Source of the DNA: Blastococcus colisei
GTDB lineage: Bacteria; Actinomycetota; Actinomycetes; Mycobacteriales; Geodermatophilaceae
Direction of reading: 5' to 3'
Assembly: GCF_006717095.1 (NCBI RefSeq)
Contig: NZ_VFQE01000001.1
Location: forward strand, 806,001-870,000
Length of the DNA: 64,000 nucleotides
The translations under genes and the position numbers were made by a program. The notes under the pieces were generated by a model, which saw only the letters and a program-made list of their open reading frames with translations, was not told where the DNA came from and ran no database searches. The first letter of the stretch is position 1; every line of letters begins with the position of its first letter. Below, one piece after another: positions 37,962 through 45,598 of the stretch.

Positions 37962-38791
37962 CCACCCCGGCAACCACGCAGTCCCCGGTGACCACGCGGC
38001 CGCTGCCGTCCCTGCCGAGCGTCTACCGCTCGCGCGCCTCGGTCGAGCTCAAGGAGTTCTTCCGGCAGCGGGAGTCGGTGGTCTTCACCCTCATGCTGCC
38101 GGTGCTGCTGCTCGTCGTGTTCGGCGCGGTGCTGAACTTCGACCTCGGCAACGGCGTCACGTTCACCCAGTACTTCATGGCCGGGATCATCGCGGCCGGC
38201 ATCCTCGGCGCCAGCATGCAGAACATGGCGATCAGCATCGCGACCGAGCGCTCGGACGGAACGCTGAAGAGCCTGGCCGGGACGCCGATGCCGAAGAGCG
38301 CCTACTTCGTCGGGAAGGTCGTCCAGGTGCTCGCCGTCACCGTGGCGATCATCGTCGTCCTGCTGCTGATCGGCGTCGTCTTCTACGGCATCGACCTGCC
38401 CTCGGGTGCCGAATGGCTGACCTTCGCCTGGGTGGCCGGCCTCGGTGCGGCCGCCTGCACGCTGCTGGGGATCGCCCTGTCGAGCCTGGCCAAGAACGGC
38501 CGGTCGGCCTCGGCGACGGTCACGCCGTTCGCCCTGCTGCTCCAGTTCATCTCCGGGGTGTTCTTCCAGTTCAGCGAGATCCCGACGTGGATGCAGACGG
38601 TGGCGGCCCTCTTCCCGCTGAAGTGGATGGCGCAGGGGCTGCGCTCGGTCTTCCTGCCCGACGTGATGGCCGCCTCCGAGCCGGCGGGCAGCTGGGAGCT
38701 CGGCCGGATCGCGCTGGTCCTGGGCGCGTGGTGCGTCGCCGGGCTGCTGCTCTGCGTCGCCACCTTCCGCTGGCAGGACTCTGCACACTGA
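37958..38791 (+). CDS. ABC-2 type transporter permease
   Basis: A 277-residue membrane partner of the preceding ATPase. Six helices are expected (near residues 45-65, 72-95, 122-150, 155-178, 185-208 and 245-265), with S-V-E-L-K-E-F-F-R-Q-R-E before the first helix, a common ABC-2 feature. The ATG overlaps the ATPase stop as ATGA. It exports an unknown compound, probably a drug, lipid or small metabolite. Confidence 0.86.
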   Translation: MTTPATTQSPVTTRPLPSLPSVYRSRASVELKEFFRQRESVVFTLMLPVLLLVVFGAVLNFDLGNGVTFTQYFMAGIIAAGILGASMQNMAISIATERSDGTLKSLAGTPMPKSAYFVGKVVQVLAVTVAIIVVLLLIGVVFYGIDLPSGAEWLTFAWVAGLGAAACTLLGIALSSLAKNGRSASATVTPFALLLQFISGVFFQFSEIPTWMQTVAALFPLKWMAQGLRSVFLPDVMAASEPAGSWELGRIALVLGAWCVAGLLLCVATFRWQDSAH

Positions 38792-38845
38792 CGTCCTCCG
38801 GACGTCAACGCGGCCAACGGCCGTGCCCCAACGGCGTTGAGCCCT

Positions 38846-38959
38846 TCCCGTCCCGCCTCGGGGAGCCCTCCGGGCCCCCGCTCGACGCGACCCGCTGCGC
38901 GGAGTTGCTATCCCGTCCCGCCTCGGGGAGCCCTCCGGGCCCCCGCTCGGCGCGACCCG
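38846..38959. repeat. Direct repeat of 49 bp, two copies
   Basis: Bases 38846-38894 and 38911-38959 are identical at 48 of 49 positions, separated by 16 bases. Each copy has an internal GGGGAGCCCTCCGGGCCCCC-like dyad that could form a hairpin. They fill most of the 187-base gap between the exporter permease and adenosine deaminase, and the second copy ends only eight bases before the add -10 box, so they may act as terminators, as operators, or as a duplicated dispersed repeat. Confidence 0.8.
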
Positions 38960-38966
38960 TGCCAGG

Positions 38967-38972
38967 TAACTT
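38967..38972 (+). promoter_or_regulatory. -10 box of the leaderless add promoter
   Basis: TAACTT fits TANNNT and ends six bases before the GTG at 38979. Confidence 0.6.
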
Positions 38973-38978
38973 TCTCGC

Positions 38979-40055
38979 GTGCCAGTCCCACTGACCGCCG
39001 AGTCGATCCGCCGCGCGCCGAAGGTGCTCCTGCACGACCACCTGGACGGCGGCCTGCGCCCGCAGACGGTGCTCGAGCTGGCCGACGAGGCCGGCTACCG
39101 CGACCTGCCCGCCTCCGACGCCACCGAGTTGGGCGCCTGGTTCCGGCAGGCGGCGTACTCCGGCTCGCTGGTGCAGTACCTGGCGACGTTCGCGCACACG
39201 GTCGGCGTGATGCAGCGCCCGGAGGCCATCCACCGGGTCGCGCGCGAGTGCGCGCTGGACCTGGCCGCCGACGGCGTCGTGTACGCGGAGGTCCGGTTCG
39301 CCCCCGAGCTCTCCACGGCTGAGGGGCTCCCCATCGACGCCGTGGTCGAGGCGATGGTGGACGGCTTCGCCGTGGGTGGCCGGAAGGCAGCCGAGGCCGG
39401 CACCCCGATCCGCGTGGGGGCCCTGCTGTGCGCCATGCGCCAGGCCGACCGCTGGGACGAGGTCGCCGGCCTGGTCGTCCGGTATCGCGACGCCGGGGTG
39501 GTCGGGTTCGACCTCGCGGGCCCCGAGATGGGCTTCCCGCCGGACCGGATCCCCTCGGCCATCGGCGTGCTCGACGGTGCCCGGGCGCACCGCACGATCC
39601 ACGCCGGTGAGGCCGCCGGCGTCGACAGCATCCGCGCCGCGCTGGACGGGGCGCGCGCCGAGCGCCTGGGTCACGGCGTCCGCATCGCCGACGAGGTCGC
39701 CGCGGACGGAACGCTCGGCCCGCTGGCGCGACGGGTGCGCGACGAGCAGGTGACGCTTGAGATCGCGCCGTCGTCCAACGTGCAGACCGGCGCCTACCCG
39801 TCCCTGGCCGAGCACCCGGTCGACCGGCTGCACCGGCTCGGCTTCGCCGTCACGCTCAACACCGACAACCGGCTGATGAGCGGGGTGTCCGCCAGCAGCG
39901 AGATCGCCGCGGTCGCCGGCACGTTCGGCTGGTCCTGGGACGACGTCCGGACGGTCACCGAGCGTGCGCTGACCGGCGCCTTCCTCGACGACGGGGAGCG
40001 CGCCCGCCTGCTCGAGACGGTCGTCCGGCCGGGGTACGCGGGACTGCGGTCCTGA
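38979..40055 (+). CDS. add: Adenosine deaminase
   Basis: Deaminates adenosine and deoxyadenosine to inosine forms. At 358 residues it has the metal-binding H-D-H-L-D-G-G (near residues 15-21), the F-A-P-E-L region, zinc and catalytic residues H-A-G-E-A (near 208-212), S-S-N-V-Q-T-G-A, and the final metal and catalytic Asp in L-N-T-D-N-R-L-M-S-G. The GTG is supported by a -10 box. It supplies inosine for the purine nucleoside phosphorylase encoded at 53394-54200. Confidence 0.94.
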   Translation: MPVPLTAESIRRAPKVLLHDHLDGGLRPQTVLELADEAGYRDLPASDATELGAWFRQAAYSGSLVQYLATFAHTVGVMQRPEAIHRVARECALDLAADGVVYAEVRFAPELSTAEGLPIDAVVEAMVDGFAVGGRKAAEAGTPIRVGALLCAMRQADRWDEVAGLVVRYRDAGVVGFDLAGPEMGFPPDRIPSAIGVLDGARAHRTIHAGEAAGVDSIRAALDGARAERLGHGVRIADEVAADGTLGPLARRVRDEQVTLEIAPSSNVQTGAYPSLAEHPVDRLHRLGFAVTLNTDNRLMSGVSASSEIAAVAGTFGWSWDDVRTVTERALTGAFLDDGERARLLETVVRPGYAGLRS

Positions 40056-40110
40056 CGGAGGGTGACCGTTGACACCCGGTCCTGGGGAATCGTCCGGCGA
40101 TCACCGCTGC

Positions 40111-40297
40111 TAACCTGGGCGTACCGGCGCAACGCCGGTCATCCTCCCGGACGGTTGGTCCGGGCATGAGCGCATCCGTGCAGATCACGCGTTCCATCCC
40201 TGGGCGCACACGATCGCCAAGTGAGGACGCCGGTACCTGACGGTGCTCCTCCTCTTCCACGGGACGCGCTCCGAGCTGTATCGGAGCCCCACCCCGC
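40111..40297 (+). promoter_or_regulatory. Promoter and long 5' untranslated region of the DEAD-box helicase gene
   Basis: TAACCT at 40111 matches TANNNT and is the best -10 box in the 242-base gap after add. It would leave a leader of about 175 bases, unusually long for this window where many genes are leaderless. The leader begins with a hairpin (ACCGGCG/CGCCGGT near 40122-40138) and has further GC-rich dyads. Long leaders of cold-shock-type RNA helicase genes are often autoregulatory; that role here is inference. Confidence 0.4.
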
Positions 40298-41794
40298 ATG
40301 ACTTTGGTCCACCCTGTCTCGTTCGAGTCCAACACGACTGAGAACGCCGTTCATAACACCACCGAGAACACCGCCGTCGAGGCCGCGACCGGGCCGACGT
40401 TCCACGAGCTGGGCCTGCCCCAGCTGCTGGTGACGGCGCTCGAGCGCCGCGGCATCCACCGCCCGTTCGCCATCCAGACCTCCGCCCTCCCGGACGCTCT
40501 CGCCGGGCGCGACGTGCTCGGCAAGGCCGCCACCGGTTCGGGCAAGACGCTGGCCTTCGGCCTGCCGCTGCTCGCCCGCATCGGCGCCGAGGTCAAGAAC
40601 GGCCGCCGTGCCCCGCGCGGGCTGGTCCTCGTCCCGACCCGCGAGCTGGCCCAGCAGGTGCACGACAACCTGGCGCCCCTCGGCCAGGCCACCGGTGTCC
40701 AGCTGGCCACCGTCTACGGCGGTGCGCCCATGTACCGCCAGATCCAGCAGCTCCGTCGCGGCGTCGACGTCATCATCGCCACCCCTGGCCGGCTGCAGGA
40801 CCTGATCAGCCAGGGTGAGGCGACCCTCGCCGAGGTCGTCGTGACCGTGCTGGACGAGGCCGACTTCATGGCCGACCTGGGCTTCCTCCCGGTCGTCAAG
40901 GAACTGCTCGACCAGACCGACCGCAACGCCCAGCGGCTGCTGTTCTCGGCCACGCTGGACGGCGAGGTCGATTCCCTGGTCCGCCGCTACCTCAAGGACC
41001 CGGCGCGCCACGAGGTCAAGCGCACCGGCGACGACGCGCCGCCGGCCGAGCACCTGGCGTTCAGCCTCGCCTTCCGCGACAAGCTGCAGGTGGCGACCGA
41101 GCTCGCCGGCCGCCCCGGACGCACGATCGTCTTCGCTCGCACCCAGCTGGGGGTGGACCGGCTGGCGGAGAACCTGAAGGCCGCCGGCATCAAGGCCGAG
41201 GCCATCCACGGTGGGCTGCCGCAGTCCGCGCGCAAGCGCGCCCTGGAGGAGTTCACCGACGCCCGGTCCCCGGTCCTGGTGGCCACGGACGTCGCCGCGC
41301 GCGGCATCCACGTGGACGACGTCTCGCTGGTCCTGCACTACGACCCGCCGACGGACGCCAAGACCTACCTGCACCGCTCGGGCCGCACCGCCCGCGCCGG
41401 TGCCGCCGGCGTCGTCGTCTCGCTGCTGCTGCCTGATCAGGTGGGCCAGTCCAAGCGCCGGTTCCGCACCGCCAAGGTCGACCCGGCCATCGACCGGATC
41501 CGTCCGGGCGACCAGGCGATCCTCGACCTGGTGGCGAAGGGGGTCCCGGTGGAGCCCAAGGAGCGCACCCAGCGCGACATGCGTCGTGGCGGTGGCGGTC
41601 CCGGCGGCCGTCCCCGTCGGGACGGCGACCGCCCCACCGGCGGTCACCGTGGCGGCCCGCGTCGCTCGTTCGGCGACAAGCCGCGGCCGGCCGGTGAGCG
41701 TTCCGGTGGCTCGTACGGCGAACGTTCCTCGGGTGGCGAGCGCGGCGGGCGTTCGGGTGGTCGGCCGAGCCGGCCCTCGCGCTACAGCAACTGA
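40298..41794 (+). CDS. DEAD-box ATP-dependent RNA helicase
   Basis: RNA remodelling helicase for ribosome assembly or mRNA decay. The 498-residue protein has an acidic 30-residue N-terminus and then the Q motif region F-x-E-L-G-L (near 36). It has Walker A A-T-G-S-G-K-T, motif Ia P-T-R-E-L-A-Q-Q, D-E-A-D (V-L-D-E-A-D-F-M), S-A-T, and the C-lobe motif H-R-S-G-R-T-A-R-A-G. The last ~85 residues are an Arg/Gly/Ser-rich basic tail likely to bind RNA. It is comparable to the RhlE-type helicase Rv3211. The ATG has only a distant GGAG, consistent with regulated translation. A strong hairpin follows the gene. Confidence 0.9.
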   Translation: MTLVHPVSFESNTTENAVHNTTENTAVEAATGPTFHELGLPQLLVTALERRGIHRPFAIQTSALPDALAGRDVLGKAATGSGKTLAFGLPLLARIGAEVKNGRRAPRGLVLVPTRELAQQVHDNLAPLGQATGVQLATVYGGAPMYRQIQQLRRGVDVIIATPGRLQDLISQGEATLAEVVVTVLDEADFMADLGFLPVVKELLDQTDRNAQRLLFSATLDGEVDSLVRRYLKDPARHEVKRTGDDAPPAEHLAFSLAFRDKLQVATELAGRPGRTIVFARTQLGVDRLAENLKAAGIKAEAIHGGLPQSARKRALEEFTDARSPVLVATDVAARGIHVDDVSLVLHYDPPTDAKTYLHRSGRTARAGAAGVVVSLLLPDQVGQSKRRFRTAKVDPAIDRIRPGDQAILDLVAKGVPVEPKERTQRDMRRGGGGPGGRPRRDGDRPTGGHRGGPRRSFGDKPRPAGERSGGSYGERSSGGERGGRSGGRPSRPSRYSN

Positions 41795-41811
41795 GCACCG
41801 AGCACTGACGC

Positions 41812-41848
41812 AAGCGGCCGGTCCCGGGATCCCCGGGGCCGGCCGCTT
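41812..41848. terminator. Bidirectional terminator hairpin
   Basis: A 14-bp stem with one G-U pair, further extendable inward, with arms beginning AAGCGGCCGG and ending CCGGCCGCTT. It lies 18 bases after the helicase stop and 14 bases before the stop of the convergent gene. Confidence 0.75.
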
Positions 41849-41861
41849 CGTCGTTCGGCGT

Positions 41862-43211
41862 TCAATCGCGGAAGACGAGCGCTCCGCTGATCTGGGTGAC
41901 GACCTGGTCCCACTCCCCGCGCAGCGTGGCGGCGTCCTCGGCGCGGAGCACCGCCCGCGGCTCGGCCTCACCGCGGGCGACGGCCTTGCCGAGAGCGGAC
42001 GTCGGGGAGAGCAGTGCGTCGACGCGGGCGAGGCCCGCGTACTCGGCCAGGTCGCGGACGCCCTCCACGGGCTGGGCGAAGGCCTGGTGGTCGACCAGTC
42101 CGGCGGCGCCGTCGGCCACCTCGGACAGCACCTCGGAGAGCTCGGTGAGGTCGTAGCGGTCCTGGTCGGCCGGCAGTGGCGGGACGTCGGTGTCGGCGAC
42201 CTCCGGCCAGGAGGCGATCTCCATGAGGTCGTGGTCCTCGGTGCCCCTGCAGAAGCGCGCGAGCGCTTCGGGGGTATCGAACACGAACACCTCGCCGTTG
42301 CGGCCCAGGAAGCGGGCGACGTCCTCCACGTAGCAGCGCAGGGTCACCCCGGCGCCCTCGGGGACGACGACCTCGACGGGCAGGATGCCGACCGCCTCCC
42401 AGAACGCCCCGGCCTTCGCGACCTCGCTCGGGGATGCGCTGATCCGGCCCCCGCGGGCAATGGTGCGCACCGGAGCGCCGGCGGTCGAGCCCGCCTGCTC
42501 CTCGTCGTCCACGAGCACCATGTCATCCCCGCGGCCGCCCCCCACGTCGTCGGTGTCGACGTCCTCGGCCCCCGCCGCCGACGGGTAGTCCTCGAGCGTG
42601 GCCGAGCCCGCGCCGGTCCAGTCGAAGTGGTCGTCGAGCTCCTCGACGACGTCCTCCCACAGGTCGTCGAGGACACTCCCGACGCCGACCCAGGCGTTCT
42701 CGCCCGAGCGGCCGACGAAGGCATCCACGCCGAGGCCGAGCGAACCGATCTCGGGCTTGGCGGCCAGCTCGGCGACGGCCTCGAACTGGGTCTCGTCGTC
42801 GTCCTCGTCGTCGTCACCGCCGGTGTCCAGGCACTCGGCGAGCCGGCTGACGATGTCGACGGTCGCGGCCAGCTCCTCGACGGCCCACCGGTCGGGGCTC
42901 TCCGCGGCGATGTCGTAGACGCCGTCGAGGTCGAACCGGTGGTCGTCGTCGGGCGTCAGGTCGGCGGCACCGAGCCCCACGACGACCGGCCACACGGGGT
43001 GGTCGGCGAGGTCGTGGTCGGTGCTGCGCCGGCAGAACGCGGCGAGCGCCGCGGGGGTCGGGAAGAGGTGGACCTTCGCGACGTCGTCCTCGGTGGTGCC
43101 GAGGAACGCCTGCCACTCCTCCCCGTCCTCCTCCCACGGGGGAGCCCACAGCGTGTAGCCGGTGCGGTCATCGAGGGTGAGTGCGATCGGGACGATGCTG
43201 GGCCTGGCCAC
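41862..43211 (-). CDS. Acidic uncharacterised protein with an internal domain duplication
   Basis: A 449-residue, strongly acidic, apparently cytoplasmic protein; similar actinobacterial proteins are sometimes labelled primosomal protein, without evidence I can see. Two homologous halves are clear. Residues about 40-115 contain E-D-D-V-A-K-V-H-L-F-P-T-P-A-A-L-A-A-F-C then R-x-S-T-D-H-D-L and a W-P-V-V. Residues about 295-375 contain V-E-D-V-A-R-F-L-G, F-D-T-P-E-A-L-A-R-F-C-R, G-T-E-D-H-D-L and a W-P-E-V, followed in both cases by D-x-x-R/H-x-D-L-x-x-V/L. A Gly/Asp-rich acidic linker (residues ~125-260) joins them. No nucleotide-binding or catalytic motif is visible. It is convergent with the helicase gene. 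Confidence 0.7.
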   Translation of the reverse strand: MARPSIVPIALTLDDRTGYTLWAPPWEEDGEEWQAFLGTTEDDVAKVHLFPTPAALAAFCRRSTDHDLADHPVWPVVVGLGAADLTPDDDHRFDLDGVYDIAAESPDRWAVEELAATVDIVSRLAECLDTGGDDDEDDDETQFEAVAELAAKPEIGSLGLGVDAFVGRSGENAWVGVGSVLDDLWEDVVEELDDHFDWTGAGSATLEDYPSAAGAEDVDTDDVGGGRGDDMVLVDDEEQAGSTAGAPVRTIARGGRISASPSEVAKAGAFWEAVGILPVEVVVPEGAGVTLRCYVEDVARFLGRNGEVFVFDTPEALARFCRGTEDHDLMEIASWPEVADTDVPPLPADQDRYDLTELSEVLSEVADGAAGLVDHQAFAQPVEGVRDLAEYAGLARVDALLSPTSALGKAVARGEAEPRAVLRAEDAATLRGEWDQVVTQISGALVFRD

Positions 43212-43281
43212 GGCTCCATCCTGCCCGGTCCACCCCCGGGCGCGCGCCCGGGTTGGGGAGCGGGGGGCGCCGGCTGCGTCG

Positions 43282-44151
43282 CTAGACCCCGATCGGGTGC
43301 CACACCGTCTTCGTCTCGAGGAACGGCGTCATCCGGGACAGGCCGGGATCCGCGGTCCAGTCCGGATCGGCCGCCGGCGCGCGCAGCACGCGCTTGACCG
43401 TGCCGGCCGCCTCGCGCTCGAACTCCATGGCCCGCCCCGCGGGTGCGCCGGTCAGGTCGATGGCGTCGACGTCGGCGTGCTCGGCCAGCCAGGTGCCCAG
43501 CTCCGCGGCGTCGCCGGTCAGCAGGTTGACCGTGCCGGCCGGGACGTCACTGGTCGCGAGCACCTCGGCGAGCGTCACCGCGGGCAGCGGCCGGTCCTTC
43601 GACGTCACGACGACGGCCGTGTTGCCGGTGGCCAGCACCGGCGCCAGGACGCTGACCAGGCCGAGCAGCGAGGACTGCTGCGGCGCCAGGACGGCGACGA
43701 CGCCGGTCGGCTCGGGCATCGAGAAGTCGAAGTACGGCCCGGCGACGGGGTTGGCCCCGCCGAGGACGGCGGCGAGCTTGTCGGTCCAGCCGGCGTACCA
43801 GACCCAGCGGTCGATGGCGGCGTCGACGGCGGCGCGGGCCTTGGAGCCTGACAGCCCCTCGCCGGCGGCGACCTCCTCGCAGAACTGGACGTGCCGGCCC
43901 TCCATCACCTCGGCCACGCGGTAGAGCACCTGGCCGCGGTTGTAGGCGGTCGCGCCCGACCACGTGCCGAACGCGGCGCGGGCGGCGACGACGGCGTCCC
44001 GGGCGTCCTTGCGGGAGGCCCAGGCGGCGTTGGCGAGGAAGTGCCCCTTGGTGTCGGTGACCTCGTAGGTGCGCCCGGACTCCGAGCGCGGGAAGGCGCC
44101 GTTGACGTAGAGCTTGTAGGTCTTGCGGACGGCGAGCCGGTCGGAACTCAC
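43282..44151 (-). CDS. Aldehyde dehydrogenase-like protein lacking the catalytic domain
   Basis: A 289-residue ALDH homologue translated with a GTGA overlap from the complete ALDH upstream. The N-terminal ~235 residues align with the NAD-binding half: a V-N-G-A-F start, the A-A-R-A-A-F-G-T-W-S helix, L-A-P-V-L-A-T-G-N-T-A-V-V, and D-L-T-G-A-P-A-G in place of F-T-G-S-x-x-x-G. The region with the catalytic Glu and Cys is absent, yet the protein closes with F-L-E-T-K-T-V-W-H-P, which resembles the C-terminal oligomerisation tail of ALDHs. This looks like loss of the catalytic domain with retention of cofactor and assembly parts, suggesting a non-catalytic partner of the upstream ALDH. Confidence 0.75.
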   Translation of the reverse strand: MSSDRLAVRKTYKLYVNGAFPRSESGRTYEVTDTKGHFLANAAWASRKDARDAVVAARAAFGTWSGATAYNRGQVLYRVAEVMEGRHVQFCEEVAAGEGLSGSKARAAVDAAIDRWVWYAGWTDKLAAVLGGANPVAGPYFDFSMPEPTGVVAVLAPQQSSLLGLVSVLAPVLATGNTAVVVTSKDRPLPAVTLAEVLATSDVPAGTVNLLTGDAAELGTWLAEHADVDAIDLTGAPAGRAMEFEREAAGTVKRVLRAPAADPDWTADPGLSRMTPFLETKTVWHPIGV

Positions 44152-45593
44152 TGATCGTTCCCCTTCAGGTAGGCGGCGAGCCCGTGCCGGCCGCCCTCGC
44201 GGCCGTAGCCGGACTGCTTGTAGCCGCCGAACGGCGACGTCGGGTCGAACTTGTTGAACGTGTTGGCCCACACGACGCCGGCTCGGAGCTGGTTGGCGAT
44301 CTTGAGGATGCGCGACCCCTTCTCGGTCCAGATACCGGCCGAGAGGCCGTAGGTCGTGTTGTTGGCCTTCGCGACGGCCTCGTCCGGCGTGCGGAAGGTG
44401 AGCACGCTGAGCACCGGCCCGAACACCTCGTCGCGGGCGATGCGGTGCGCGGGGGAGACGTTGGTGAAGACCGTCGGCGGGAACCAGAAGCCGCGGTCGG
44501 GCAGATCGCAGGCCGGCTGCCACCGCTGGGCGCCCTCGGCCTCGCCGTAGTCCGACAGCTCGCGGATGCGGGCGAGCTGCTCGGCGCTGTTGATCGCGCC
44601 GATGTCGGTGTTCTTGTCCAGCGGGTCGCCGACGCGCAGCGTGCCGATCCGCCGCTGCAGCGAGGCGATGACCTCGTCGTGGATCGACTCCTGGACCAGC
44701 AGCCGCGAGCCCGCGCAGCAGACGTGCCCCTGGTTGAAGAAGATCCCCTGGACGATGCCCTCGACCGCCTGGTCGATGGGGGCGTCGTCGAAGACGATGT
44801 TGGCCGCCTTGCCGCCGAGTTCGAGGGTGAGCTTCTTGGCGGTGCCGGCGACCGCGCGGGCGATCGACTTGCCGACCTCCGTCGAGCCGGTGAACGCCAC
44901 CTTGTCGACGTCCCCGTGCTCGACCACCGCACGGCCGGTGTCACCGGCGCCGGTGACGATGTTGACCACGCCGGGCGGCAGGTCCGCCTGCCGGCAGACC
45001 TCGGCGAACAGCAGGGCGGTGAGCGGCGTGGTCTCCGCCGGCTTGAGGACGACGGTGTTGCCGGTGGCCAGGGCCGGGGCGATCTTCCACGCGAGCATCA
45101 GCAGCGGGAAGTTCCACGGGATGACCTGGCCGGCCACGCCCAGCGGCCGCGGGCCGGGTCCGAGCCCTGCGTGATCGAGCTTGTCGGCCCAGCCCGCGTG
45201 GTAGAAGAAGTGCGCCGCGGCCAGGGGGACGTCGACGTCGCGGGACTCCCGGATCGGCTTGCCGTTGTCCAGCGACTCCAGGACGGCGAACTCGCGGGCG
45301 CGCTCCTGGAGGATCCGGGCGATCCGGAACAGGTACTTGCCGCGGTCGGCCGGGCGCATCGGGCCCCACACGCGGGTGAACGCGCGCCGGGCGGCGGCCA
45401 CGGCACGGTCGACGTCGGCCTCGCTGGCGGAGGAGACCTCGGTGAGGACCTCTTCGGTGGCCGGGTTGACGCTCTTGAACGCCTCACCGGTGCCGTCGAC
45501 GAACTCGCCGTCGATGAAGAGGCCGTAGGAGGGCGAGATGTCGACGATGGACCGCGACTCGGGCGCGGGGGCGTACTCGAACATGCTGGTCAT
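44148..45593 (-). CDS. Aldehyde dehydrogenase (NAD-dependent)
   Basis: A 481-residue complete ALDH. It has P-W-N-F-P-L (near residue 157), K-P-A-E-T-T-P-L-T-A, F-T-G-S-T-E-V-G, the catalytic Glu in L-E-L-G-G-K-A-A, the catalytic Cys in G-H-V-C-C-A-G-S (near 280), and E-V-F-G-P-V-L-S. It starts five bases after the deoC stop on the same strand. DeoC releases acetaldehyde from deoxyribose-5-phosphate, so oxidation of acetaldehyde to acetate is a natural inferred role. The following ALDH-like gene overlaps its stop codon. Confidence 0.9.
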   Translation of the reverse strand: MTSMFEYAPAPESRSIVDISPSYGLFIDGEFVDGTGEAFKSVNPATEEVLTEVSSASEADVDRAVAAARRAFTRVWGPMRPADRGKYLFRIARILQERAREFAVLESLDNGKPIRESRDVDVPLAAAHFFYHAGWADKLDHAGLGPGPRPLGVAGQVIPWNFPLLMLAWKIAPALATGNTVVLKPAETTPLTALLFAEVCRQADLPPGVVNIVTGAGDTGRAVVEHGDVDKVAFTGSTEVGKSIARAVAGTAKKLTLELGGKAANIVFDDAPIDQAVEGIVQGIFFNQGHVCCAGSRLLVQESIHDEVIASLQRRIGTLRVGDPLDKNTDIGAINSAEQLARIRELSDYGEAEGAQRWQPACDLPDRGFWFPPTVFTNVSPAHRIARDEVFGPVLSVLTFRTPDEAVAKANNTTYGLSAGIWTEKGSRILKIANQLRAGVVWANTFNKFDPTSPFGGYKQSGYGREGGRHGLAAYLKGNDQ

Positions 45594-45598
45594 CGCTG

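Noticed and set aside
40069-40116. TTGACA at 40069 as the -35 partner of TAACCT at 40111
   Set aside because: The spacing is 36 bases, about twice what a sigma-70-type promoter allows.
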